64,000 nucleotides of DNA from CAWJPY01 sp963844865 (GTDB lineage Bacteria; Acidobacteriota; Thermoanaerobaculia; Thermoanaerobaculales; Sulfomarinibacteraceae), in NCBI GenBank assembly GCA_963844865.1, contig CAWJPY010000005.1:1-64000 (forward strand), given 5' to 3'. This document shows positions 8,838-17,023 of this stretch, one piece after another. Below the pieces are notes generated by a model. It did no database searches. It saw only the letters and a program-made list of their open reading frames with translations, and was not told the origin of the DNA. Position numbers and translations under genes: made by a program. How positions within the stretch are numbered: the stretch's first letter is position 1; the number at the start of each line of letters is the position of its first letter.

Positions 8838-8870
8838 AGTCACATAAGGCTGGTCAGGATCCGGCTCGGC

Positions 8871-11183
8871 TCACCTTTCGGCCGGGAACAACCGGCTCGC
8901 CAGGGCCGGCAGCAGGACCACCGCTCCCACCATGTTGACCAGGAACATGAACGTGAGCAGGATGCCCATGTCGGCCTGGAACTTGAGTGGCGAGAAGATC
9001 CAGGTCGCCACACCCACCGCCAGGGTGATCCCCGTGAACAGCACACCGTTGCCGGTGATGTTCAGGGTCTGCCGGTAGGCCTCCTGCAGGGTCTTGCCCT
9101 CCGCCCGGATGCTACGGAAGCGGCTGTAGATGTAGATGCCGTAGTCCACCCCGATCCCCACGCCGAGGGCGACAACCGGGAGGGTGGAGGTCTTGAGCCC
9201 GATCTCCAGGAGCGCCATGAGGGCGTAGGCGAGCAGGGACACCAGGACCAGGGGAATCATGATGCACAGGGTGGCGCGCACGGATCGGAAGGTGATGAGG
9301 CAGAGGGCGATGATGGCCGCGAAGACCCACAGGAGCATGGGGAACTGCGCCGCCGACACCACCTCGTTGGTGGCCGCCATCACCCCCACGTTGCCGGTCG
9401 CGAGCCGGTAATTCAGGTTGTCGAGGGCGTGTGCCGAGCGCCACTGCTTGACCTCGCGCACGATGCGCTCGATGGTCTCGGCCTTGTGGTCGGCGGTGTA
9501 CATGGTCACCGGCATGACGCTGCAGTCGGTGTTGAGAAGGCCGGTCGAGGTGTCGATGTAGGTCACGGACTGGGCCATGGTGGAGGGATTGCGCGGCAGC
9601 ACCCGCCACTCCAGGCTGCCCTCGTTCCAACCCGCGTTGGCGTACTTTGCCACCCCTGCGATCCCGAACACCGACTGCACCCCGGGCACGTTCTTCATGT
9701 GCCACTCGAAGTCGTCGATGTTGTTCATGATGTCGTAGTCGGTGCAGCCCTGGGGCGGGCTCTCCACGATCACCCCGAGGGAGTCGACGCCGATGGCGAA
9801 GTGCTTGGTGATGAAGCTGGTGTCGATGTTGTACTGGGAGTCGGCTCGCAGCTCGGGCACACCCCGGTGGAGGTCCCCGATCTTGATCTGGGTCGCCTTC
9901 CAGCCGCCGACCACGAAGAGCACCACCGCCACGCCGATCACGGCACCCCCGGTCCTCGGTCGGGCGACCTTGGCGAGGGCGTTCCAGATGGGATCCATGT
10001 GCCGATGGCGTCGCCTCAGGCGCATGGTGTAGATCTCGTCGAGCCCGGTGTAGGAGAGCAGCACCGGCACCAGCACCAGGTTGGTCAGGATGATCGCTGC
10101 CACACCAAGGCTCGCGGTGATGGCCATCTCCTGGATCATGCGGATCTTGATGAGCATGATGGTGATGAAGCCGATGGTGTCGGACAGCAACGCGATGCCG
10201 CCCGGCACCAGGAGCCGCCGGAAGCTCGTGCGAGCCGCCGTCAGCTTGTCTGCCCCTTCGTACACCTCCGCTCCGTAGGCGCTCACCATCTGCACGCCGT
10301 GGCTGACGCCGATGGCGAAGACCAGGAACGGCACCAGGATCGACATGGGGTCGATGCCGAAACCGAGCAGGGTCAACAGGCCGAGCTGCCAGACCACGGC
10401 CACCAGCGAGCAGGCCAGGGGGATCATCGTCAATCGGATGGACTGGGAGTAGACGTAGACGAAGACCGCGGTGATGAAGAACGCCACCACGAAGAACAGC
10501 AGCACCCGGGTGGCGCCGGCGGCGATGTCGCCGATGACCTTGGCGAAGCCGATGATGTGGTAGTCGAAGTCGATACCCGTGCCGTCGGTGCTGTACCGCT
10601 GCCGGATCTGCTCGAGCTGGTCGGCGACGTCGATGTAGTCGAGCCGCTTGCCGGTGTTGGGGTTGATCTCCTGCAGCTCCGCCGCCACGATGGCGGCCGA
10701 GAAGTCGTTGGCCACCAGCCGCCCGAAGTACGGCGACTTGAGGATGTTCTCCCGCACCTGGGCGAAGCCTTCCGGCGTCGGCTCGAAGTCGGCGGGGATC
10801 ACGTCGCCGCCGGCGATGCCGTCCTCCACGACCTCGGTGAAGCGCACGTTGGGCGTCCACAGGGAGGACACGCTGGTCCGGCTCACGCCGGGGATGAAGA
10901 AGACGTCGTCGGTGACCTTGCGCAGGGTCTGGAAGAAGTCGGGGGTGAAGATGTCGCCGTCCGTGGCCTGGATGGCGATCAGGATCCGATTCGCGCCGCC
11001 GAAATCCTCTGCGTATTGGAGGTAGGTCTTCATGTACTCGTGCTGGAGAGGCAGCATCTTGGCGAAGCCCGCGTCGATGCGGAGCTTGGACGCCTGGAAC
11101 CCCATGAACAGGGTGGCCAGGATGAACAGTGCGATCACCAACCGTCGGTTACCGAAAATCAGGTTCTCCAGCCGTCCAATCAT
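8871..11183 (-). CDS. MMPL/RND-family transporter (hydrophobic-substrate exporter type)
   Basis: A 770-residue inner-membrane protein with the two-fold RND plan: one N-terminal helix, a large periplasmic domain (about residues 35-215), a block of five helices, then the same pattern repeated, with second-half helices around 615-765. The SSD-like segments PMSILVPFLVFAIGVSHGVQM and LPVVALGVGIGVDYGIYIYSR are typical of MMPL/HpnN-type transporters, which move lipids or other hydrophobic molecules using the proton gradient. The start overlaps the YCF48 gene stop as ATGA. It is the last gene of an operon with DUF1302, DUF1329 and YCF48 proteins, a combination often seen near steroid or other hydrophobic-compound metabolism genes in Proteobacteria. 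The substrate is not deducible. Confidence 0.9.
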   Translation of the reverse strand: MIGRLENLIFGNRRLVIALFILATLFMGFQASKLRIDAGFAKMLPLQHEYMKTYLQYAEDFGGANRILIAIQATDGDIFTPDFFQTLRKVTDDVFFIPGVSRTSVSSLWTPNVRFTEVVEDGIAGGDVIPADFEPTPEGFAQVRENILKSPYFGRLVANDFSAAIVAAELQEINPNTGKRLDYIDVADQLEQIRQRYSTDGTGIDFDYHIIGFAKVIGDIAAGATRVLLFFVVAFFITAVFVYVYSQSIRLTMIPLACSLVAVVWQLGLLTLLGFGIDPMSILVPFLVFAIGVSHGVQMVSAYGAEVYEGADKLTAARTSFRRLLVPGGIALLSDTIGFITIMLIKIRMIQEMAITASLGVAAIILTNLVLVPVLLSYTGLDEIYTMRLRRRHRHMDPIWNALAKVARPRTGGAVIGVAVVLFVVGGWKATQIKIGDLHRGVPELRADSQYNIDTSFITKHFAIGVDSLGVIVESPPQGCTDYDIMNNIDDFEWHMKNVPGVQSVFGIAGVAKYANAGWNEGSLEWRVLPRNPSTMAQSVTYIDTSTGLLNTDCSVMPVTMYTADHKAETIERIVREVKQWRSAHALDNLNYRLATGNVGVMAATNEVVSAAQFPMLLWVFAAIIALCLITFRSVRATLCIMIPLVLVSLLAYALMALLEIGLKTSTLPVVALGVGIGVDYGIYIYSRFRSIRAEGKTLQEAYRQTLNITGNGVLFTGITLAVGVATWIFSPLKFQADMGILLTFMFLVNMVGAVVLLPALASRLFPAER

Positions 11184-12280
11184 GGCTGCCCCCCTCCCTG
11201 CTGCTCCTGTCCCGCGTCTGCGGGCCCGGGGAGCTCGAGCCGGCGCACACCGCCTTCACCCACCACCACGACGCCACCGTCCGGCGCCTGGACGACACTG
11301 GCGATACCGAGCCGGTTGGGCTGCGCCTCGGACTCGAAGCTCCGGCCCCCGTCCGAGCTCAGCAGCACGGTACCGCCCAGCCCGACCACGAGCGCCCGGC
11401 CATCGGCCAGGGCGATGCCGTCGGTGAGCATGGCGATGGTCCCCGTCTCCAACTTGCTCCAGCTCTCACCACCGTTGTCGGAACGGTACATGTGTCCGCG
11501 CAGGCCGAACACCAGCACAGAGTCCTCATCCAGGGCGAGGGCCCCGAAGAAGGAGCCGTCGTAGGGCGACGGCAGCATGACCCAGGTGGCACCGCCGTCG
11601 TCGGAGCGATGGATCATGCCTCGCTCCGCTGCCAGGTACAGCCTCGTGTCCGCCCACGCCGCGATGCGGTTCAGGTGTGAGTCGTCCTCCGAGATGGAAC
11701 GCTCGTCCCACGTGGTGCCGCCGTCCGAGGTGGCCAGGAACAGGCCGTAGGCGCCCACGGCGATGCCGTGCTCGGGGTCGTGGAACCACACGTCCAGCAA
11801 CGGGGTCTCCTCCTCCGGCGCCCAGCGCATCACCTCCCAGCTCTCCCCACCGTCCTGGCTGCGCAGGATCACTCCGTCGTGGCCGACCGCCCATCCTCGC
11901 TCGGCGTCAGCGAAGAACACCCCGGTGAGCATGGCGCGGGTCGGAACCTGCACCTGCCGCCAGGAGCCTCCGCTGTCGTCGGAGACCAGGATGTGACCGC
12001 GGTCGCCCACCGCCACCAGACGCTCACCGGCCACGGCGACGTCGAGCGTCAGCGAGCGCAGGGCCAGGGGCGCCTGGATCGCCCATTCGACGTCGGTCGG
12101 TGGATCGTCGGCCGCTCCGCCGAACGCCGGGATGAGCGCGAAAACCAACAAGAAACCAATCACGTGCGTCGCAGCCGGGAGGGCGAACGCCGTCGCGCGC
12201 CCGCACGGCAGGGAGGCCCCCGAACGAGGGTCGCGGGCCGAGCTCGCACGAAGGCCACGCAGTGGATACGACAAGTCCAT
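11180..12280 (-). CDS. YCF48/BNR-repeat beta-propeller, exported
   Basis: A 366-residue protein with a hydrophobic export signal at about residues 38-56, preceded by a long basic leader, then at least six repeats of the SDDGGxSW / GWAVGxxGxIL type (for example RSQDGGESWEVM, ATSDGGTTWDER, RSDDGGATW, RSDNGGESWSKL). These are the hallmark of YCF48/BNR propellers related to photosystem II assembly factor Ycf48. In this operon such propellers accompany MMPL permeases and may be periplasmic scaffolds; that role is inference. The long leader could mean that translation begins further in. Stop and permease start overlap by four bases. Confidence 0.85.
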   Translation of the reverse strand: MDLSYPLRGLRASSARDPRSGASLPCGRATAFALPAATHVIGFLLVFALIPAFGGAADDPPTDVEWAIQAPLALRSLTLDVAVAGERLVAVGDRGHILVSDDSGGSWRQVQVPTRAMLTGVFFADAERGWAVGHDGVILRSQDGGESWEVMRWAPEEETPLLDVWFHDPEHGIAVGAYGLFLATSDGGTTWDERSISEDDSHLNRIAAWADTRLYLAAERGMIHRSDDGGATWVMLPSPYDGSFFGALALDEDSVLVFGLRGHMYRSDNGGESWSKLETGTIAMLTDGIALADGRALVVGLGGTVLLSSDGGRSFESEAQPNRLGIASVVQAPDGGVVVVGEGGVRRLELPGPADAGQEQQGGGQP

Positions 12281-12304
12281 GGCAGTCCCTTCTCGCTGAG
12301 GAGA

Positions 12305-12334
12305 AGGACGGCCGGGCGCTGGCCCGGCCGTCCT
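12305..12334 (-). promoter_or_regulatory. Strong hairpin between the DUF1329 and YCF48 genes
   Basis: Two perfect 13-base arms (AGGACGGCCGGGC and its complement) enclose a four-base loop. On the minus strand it follows the DUF1329 stop by about 18 bases, but only a C/T-rich tract without a run of T follows. It may be an RNA-processing or attenuator hairpin that sets different levels for upstream and downstream genes. Confidence 0.5.
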
Positions 12335-12351
12335 CTCGGATCGCGGCTGAA

Positions 12352-13731
12352 TCAGCGGACGCCCGAGCGGCGCAGCGCCGCCGGGGTGAAGTCCTCCTCG
12401 TTCAGCGGGATGTTGAAATCGTACGGGTTCGGCTCCTCGTTGGAGAGCCCGTACGCCAGGTAGCGACCCGCCTGCAGGTCGGTGTGCACCTCAAGGGAGT
12501 ACCAGGGGGCTGGCAGGTCGTAGAACTGCTTCGCGTGGCCCTCGGATACTCGCCACAGCTGGTCGCGGTTGTCGTAGGTGTCCACCACCGCGATCTGCCA
12601 GCTGTCCTCGTCGATGTAGAACACGCGCCGCTTGTAGATGTGGCGCGCCCCCTCCTTGAGGGTGGCATCCACCACCCACACCCGGTGCAGCTCGTAGCGC
12701 GGGTAGTCCTGGTTGATGTGGAGTGGGGTCAAGATGTCCTTGTAGGTGAGCTTGTCGCTGCCCAGGAGGTAGGAGTTGTAGGGGATGTAGATCTCTTTCT
12801 TGCCCACCAGCTTCCAGTTGTAGCGGTCGACCGCGCCGTTGAACATGTCCAGGTTGTCCGAGGTGCGCATGCCGTCCGCTGCCGTGCCCGGGTTGTCGTA
12901 GGCCACGTTGGGGGCCCTGCGCACCCGGCGCTGGCCGGGGTTGTAGATCCAGGCGCTGCGGTGCTCGACGACCTGGTTGAGGGCCTCGTGCACGAGGAGC
13001 ACGCCGCCCGCCAGCCGGGCCGGCGCCATCACCTCCTGCTTGAAGTACAGGATGCGGTTGTTGAGGTTCTCCGGCGTGGCGTCGGGAGAGCTGTACAGGT
13101 TGAGGAACCACTCCCTGAGCTGGACCAGGGTGTAGTCGCCGCCGCGGGTGGGCGCCGCCTGCATGAAGGTACGCACCCCGGTCACGCACCGGAAGCGCAG
13201 GATGTGGTCCCAAATCGGCTCCACACCCTGCTTCGGGAACGGGAAGGGGAAGCCCTGGGCCACGTCCTTCACGCCGTAGCCTTGCTCGGCCAGCTCGGCA
13301 GAGGTGGCGTACTTCTTGGTCATGTCGTAGATGCGCTGCGGGTAGGCGGCGCTGCGATGGGTCGGATAGACGTTCATCTTGTAGTCGTCGTAGGTCTTGA
13401 GCAGCGCGATCTGGCCCACCGTCAGGTGGTCCTTGTACTGGTCCACGTTCTTGCCGGTGATGGTGAACAGGACCTTGTCGGCCGCGTACGGATCCGGGTG
13501 GTGCTCACCCGGCTTGTAGTCGATCCCGGGGGGGATCGTGGCCAGCCCGCCGTCCCACTCCGGAATGGTGCCCTCGGCGTTGCCCGCCCTCTCGGCGCCG
13601 ACGGGCGTCAGATCCTTGCCCAGCCGGGCGGCCTCCTCCGGCGTGGCTTCGCCGGCCGTCACGATCGGCGCCGACGCTGCCACCAGCGCGACGACCGCGA
13701 GCAGCACGAGTGTCTTTCGAAGCGATCCCAT
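12352..13731 (-). CDS. DUF1329 outer-membrane-associated lipoprotein-fold protein
   Basis: A 459-residue protein with a cleavable signal peptide (TLVLLAVVALVAASAPIVTAG) and the full DUF1329 pattern: a conserved N-terminal ARLGKDLTPVGAERAGN, a central GGDYTLVQLREWFLNLYSSP and C-terminal RHIYKRRVFYIDEDSWQI. Family members have a LolB-like beta-sheet fold, thought to bind lipid-like ligands in the periplasm. It sits 12 bases after the DUF1302 gene and upstream of the YCF48/MMPL pair, the usual order for this conserved cluster. Biochemical function is not established. Confidence 0.88.
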   Translation of the reverse strand: MGSLRKTLVLLAVVALVAASAPIVTAGEATPEEAARLGKDLTPVGAERAGNAEGTIPEWDGGLATIPPGIDYKPGEHHPDPYAADKVLFTITGKNVDQYKDHLTVGQIALLKTYDDYKMNVYPTHRSAAYPQRIYDMTKKYATSAELAEQGYGVKDVAQGFPFPFPKQGVEPIWDHILRFRCVTGVRTFMQAAPTRGGDYTLVQLREWFLNLYSSPDATPENLNNRILYFKQEVMAPARLAGGVLLVHEALNQVVEHRSAWIYNPGQRRVRRAPNVAYDNPGTAADGMRTSDNLDMFNGAVDRYNWKLVGKKEIYIPYNSYLLGSDKLTYKDILTPLHINQDYPRYELHRVWVVDATLKEGARHIYKRRVFYIDEDSWQIAVVDTYDNRDQLWRVSEGHAKQFYDLPAPWYSLEVHTDLQAGRYLAYGLSNEEPNPYDFNIPLNEEDFTPAALRRSGVR

Positions 13732-13743
13732 TTCACCCTCCCC

Positions 13744-15678
13744 TTAGAACGAGTACTTCACAACGGCCCCGACGAAGTCGCGGTCGTTGAGCAGGTTGTG
13801 GCGACCCGCGCCGCCGTACTGGGTGTAGCTGAGGTCCACGATCCACTTGGACTGGTAGCTGGCCTCGAGGCCGAACGTGAACGCGTACAGGCCTTCCAGG
13901 AAGTTGCCGCCCGGGCCCGGCGTGATGCCCTCCAGGTCCTGCTGCCAGGCGAAGCGGGGCGCCAGGTTCCAGGGACCGATGGCGTTCAGGTAGTCGAGCT
14001 TGCCCACCAGTCGGTAGCCGTAGGAGTCGGGCGTGGCGAAGTGCTCCGGTGTCTCCGCCGGCTTGCCCGCGTGCGCCCCGCCCGGCATGGCCATCAGCGG
14101 GTTGCCGCTGGTGAAGGTTCCCGGGCCGTCGAGGCGCAGCACGTCCTGGTCGGGCATTCCGCCCACATGGTCGTACGCGCCCTCGAAGAGCACGATGAGC
14201 TGGTCTGCGCCCACCACGCGGCTGAACGCCTTGGTCAGGGTGAACTGGGCCTGGTAGAACTTGAAGCGCCGGTAGCCGTAGATGACCTCCTCCAGACCGG
14301 CCCCTCCCGGCACCACCTGGTTGACCGCGGCCAGGCCCGGCGAGGCCGGCGACAGGGACGCGAAGATCATCTCCACGTCGTCCACCGCCAGCGGCATGTT
14401 GGGGCGGTACGAGATCTCGCCCTGGAAGGCGATGCCGGTGGTGGCGATCTGGGTGTTCCAGCTCAGACCATAGAGATGGATGTCCTCGGGGTAGGTGAGG
14501 AAGTAGGAGGCGGTCGCGGCGTAGGCATCGATGCCCGCGGCCTGGCCTGCGGATGCGGCGGCCTCATCGACCGCAGGGACCATGCCCGGCGGCACCCCGA
14601 AGTGCTGGTAGATGACGCCCGCCGCCCGGGGTCCGGCCTCTGCAGCGGCCATGAGGCCCTGGATCGTGCCCGTGACCGCACCGAAGTACGGCAGGCGGCT
14701 GTGGTAGTTGAGGTAGTAGAGGCCGAACTCGGTGCCCCCGAGAGCGTCCGCGAACCAGCGCAGCGCGATGCCGTACTGGCCGCCGTCGTTCGGCCGCTCG
14801 TCGGCGCTGCGTGGCACCGCCATGAACGCGTGATCCACGGCCGGCTGGATGTACCACGGCGACTCACCGGTGTCCGGGAAGCTGGCGAAGGCCAGGAACA
14901 CGTACTTCCCGCCCGGTCCGGCGGGGTCGCTCGTCCCCCAGTAGGAGCCCACCGGGTCGGTCCTGAAGCCCTCCCACTTGTACTGGTAGAAGCCCTCCAC
15001 CGCCAACGACGCGGTCAGGTCGAGGGAGCCCCAGACCAGGCCCACCGGCAGCAGGGCCTCCCTGATCTCCGCGCCCGGAGTGTGCAGCGCGTTGAGGTCG
15101 ATGGGGTTGATGACGTTGATGCCGGCCTGGATGAAGGTGCTCTCGCCCCAGCTCAGGACCTGGTTGCCGGCGCGGATCTCGGCCGACCCGCTCCCCACCG
15201 GGAAGCGCAGCCAGGCGAAGTAGTCCAGCATCTCGGCGCGGCTGCCGACCCAGTCGAGCGCTTCCGGCGAGAGCGGTGTGCGCGCGCGCTCATCATCTTC
15301 GATCTCGAAGTCGTAGAAGGCCCGCCCGCGAGCGAAGATGCCGAAGTTCTTGTAGGCGAACTCGAGCTCGGAGACGACCCGTGCGTTGTTGCTGAAGACC
15401 CCCTGGTCGAAGTTGAGGTTGCCATCGTCGGCGTTGACCGAGTAGGCGGTACCCCCCGCGGGGAGGCCGATCAGCGCCAGGTCCCGCGACGTCACTCGAG
15501 CGTTCAATCCCCACCCGAGCGTGGTGTCGAGGTTGAGCTGGAAGTTGTCGCCCGACAGGTCAACCGCCTGTGCAGGTGTCACGAGGACCAGGAGCAGGGC
15601 GCCACCTCCAAGGACGCACGCCCAACCGGGCCACCTCCACGTTCGTCGAGCACTCCCTCGCATCGATTTCGAGCTCAT
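13744..15678 (-). CDS. DUF1302 outer-membrane beta-barrel protein
   Basis: A 644-residue protein. The signal peptide (ACVLGGGALLLVLVTPAQA) is followed by VDLSGDNFQLNLDTTLGWGLNARV, the typical start of DUF1302 proteins, then many alternating amphipathic strands and a C-terminus ending in VVKYSF, the aromatic terminal residue expected for barrel insertion by BamA. ATG at 15678 was chosen because it gives a clean signal peptide and has AGGAAGGGGG upstream; the longer frame has no signal peptide. It is the first gene of the DUF1302-DUF1329-YCF48-MMPL operon and is likely the outer-membrane partner. Confidence 0.87.
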   Translation of the reverse strand: MSSKSMRGSARRTWRWPGWACVLGGGALLLVLVTPAQAVDLSGDNFQLNLDTTLGWGLNARVTSRDLALIGLPAGGTAYSVNADDGNLNFDQGVFSNNARVVSELEFAYKNFGIFARGRAFYDFEIEDDERARTPLSPEALDWVGSRAEMLDYFAWLRFPVGSGSAEIRAGNQVLSWGESTFIQAGINVINPIDLNALHTPGAEIREALLPVGLVWGSLDLTASLAVEGFYQYKWEGFRTDPVGSYWGTSDPAGPGGKYVFLAFASFPDTGESPWYIQPAVDHAFMAVPRSADERPNDGGQYGIALRWFADALGGTEFGLYYLNYHSRLPYFGAVTGTIQGLMAAAEAGPRAAGVIYQHFGVPPGMVPAVDEAAASAGQAAGIDAYAATASYFLTYPEDIHLYGLSWNTQIATTGIAFQGEISYRPNMPLAVDDVEMIFASLSPASPGLAAVNQVVPGGAGLEEVIYGYRRFKFYQAQFTLTKAFSRVVGADQLIVLFEGAYDHVGGMPDQDVLRLDGPGTFTSGNPLMAMPGGAHAGKPAETPEHFATPDSYGYRLVGKLDYLNAIGPWNLAPRFAWQQDLEGITPGPGGNFLEGLYAFTFGLEASYQSKWIVDLSYTQYGGAGRHNLLNDRDFVGAVVKYSF

Positions 15679-16077
15679 AGCCACCCCCTTCCTTGGATCG
15701 AGGCCCGCACCGCTGCGTGGACACCCTCCACGCCGACGCCGGCGGGTCGAAAATGAATTCTGTATGGGAACTGAGAAACCGGCCGGAGGCGGGGGCGATC
15801 GGAACCCATCGTCATCCACCGCTCGCGCCGAGCCCCGGAGTTGACGCTCCGATGCGTACGGCCGGTGGCAACGACGGAGGTGACCGCTTGACCCAGAAGA
15901 CCGGATACAAGCATATCCCCTGCCCCCGAGGAGTCCGCTGAATTGATGCCATTGGAGAGATGCTAGCAGACGTTTCCTGCGGATGCAACGCCGCAACCGG
16001 TTGGTTCACGTGGGCGTGAAACCTCGCGCGCCCGGCGCCGTACGACCCCACAGACAGCGGCTGGAGAGAGTTCGAGC
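15679..16077. other. Divergent control region between the DUF1302 operon and the LytTR gene
   Basis: About 400 bases without a convincing gene. It must hold the promoters for both directions. An inverted repeat GGATA-N6-TATCC at 15903-15918 lies in its middle and could be an operator. No strong TTGACA/TATAAT pair was found. Confidence 0.35.
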
Positions 16078-16473
16078 TTGGCAACACGCGAAACATCTGT
16101 CGCCACGGGCGAAGCCACAGAACCCCCGCACGCCCGCGCCTCGCGACTGCTTGTGCGGTCGGGGAGGGCCATGGCGATCCTGGACATGGACGAGATCGAC
16201 TGGATCGAGTCAGCGGGCAACTACGTCCGCGTCCACGCCGTAGGCGAGGTCCACCGGGTGCGCGGGACCTTGAACGGGATCCATCATCGGTTGGACCCGG
16301 AGCGCTTCCTGCGCATCCACCGCACCATCATCGTCAACGTCGACCGCATCCGTCAGGTCACTCCCCACCCCCACGGCGACGGGGCCGTCGTCCTCCGGGA
16401 TGGCACCCGACTCAACCTGAGCCGGGGCTGCCGTCCCGGCGTCCAGCGCTTCCTCCAGCGCTACGCTCCCTGA
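16078..16473 (+). CDS. Stand-alone LytTR DNA-binding protein
   Basis: A 131-residue protein. From about residue 20 it matches the LytTR domain: MDEIDWIESAGNYVRVHA, then RGTLNGIHHRLDPERFLRIHRTIIVNVDRI, and a closing GTRLNLSRGCRPGVQRFL. LytTR domains bind DNA through beta strands and usually sit behind a receiver domain, which is absent here. The start is taken as TTG 16078 (GGAGAGAG eight bases upstream) because the ATG at 16171 would remove the first strand of the fold. It is divergent from the DUF1302 operon, so it may regulate it; this is inferred from position only. Confidence 0.8.
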   Translation: MATRETSVATGEATEPPHARASRLLVRSGRAMAILDMDEIDWIESAGNYVRVHAVGEVHRVRGTLNGIHHRLDPERFLRIHRTIIVNVDRIRQVTPHPHGDGAVVLRDGTRLNLSRGCRPGVQRFLQRYAP

Positions 16474-16609
16474 TCCCGACGTCATCCACCCCTGGTGGGG
16501 TGATTCGAGGATGTCCGCCGCAGCGCTCGTTGCGTGGTCGGCCCCTCAGGGCGGCTCATCACCATTGCCCGCCCACTCGCCACGCGATCGGTGCCATTCG
16601 TCCCAGGAG

Positions 16610-16765
16610 TCAAACCCGACCGCTGTCGTGCCGTAGGTACATGACATGGAGCGCGCCGCAGGCAACCATCAGCAGGTCACGTCGAGCGTCGCGGCGCTCG
16701 GTACCGCCTGCGAGCCGTCGGCCATCCGCGACCACGAGCTCGGCCGTCACGTCGAGCACTGACAC
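16610..16765 (-). CDS. Small hypothetical protein (51 residues)
   Basis: A short frame beginning with GTG at 16765, preceded by a perfect AGGAGGT at 16774-16780 (eight-base spacing). The product starts MSVLDVTAELVVADGRR and ends YLRHDSGRV. Codon third positions follow the GC-rich habit of its neighbours. No family is recognised and no membrane segment is visible. The ribosome-binding site is the main support. The remainder of the gap 16474-17023 holds only the terminator at 16789-16815. Confidence 0.4.
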   Translation of the reverse strand: MSVLDVTAELVVADGRRLAGGTERRDARRDLLMVACGALHVMYLRHDSGRV

Positions 16766-16788
16766 ACGCGCATACCTCCTAATTTTCT

Positions 16789-16815
16789 GCCCGCCCCCCG
16801 AGGCGGGCGCCTTTT
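16789..16815 (+). terminator. Rho-independent terminator-like hairpin
   Basis: A seven-base stem (GCCCGCC/GGCGGGC, six-base loop) at 16789-16808 is followed on the + strand by GCCTTTTCTT. It probably ends transcription coming from the LytTR gene about 300 bases upstream. On the minus strand it lies just ahead of the small gene's ribosome-binding site. Confidence 0.6.
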
Positions 16816-17023
16816 CTTCCTGTGCCCCCTGCATGCCACCCATCCGGCGCGATGCCAGCCCGGCGATCACCGCGCTTCGAGGTGTCTGGACCGCCCCCGT
16901 TAGAATGGCCCCACTGCGGCCCCCGAAAGGGATCGGGAGCGTGCCGTCCGTGACCTGGCACAGCAGGGGGCACGACCGTCACGGAGGAATCCGCGATCCT
17001 GCCCACGGTGGGCGGAGGAAGGC

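Noticed and set aside
8751..11564. Very long + strand open frame opposite the MMPL permease
   Set aside because: High-GC shadow of the real minus-strand gene; the product is His/Asp-rich without domain patterns.
12262..15756. Open + strand frame of more than 1100 codons opposite DUF1329/DUF1302
   Set aside because: Shadow frame; the minus strand carries signal peptides and family patterns.
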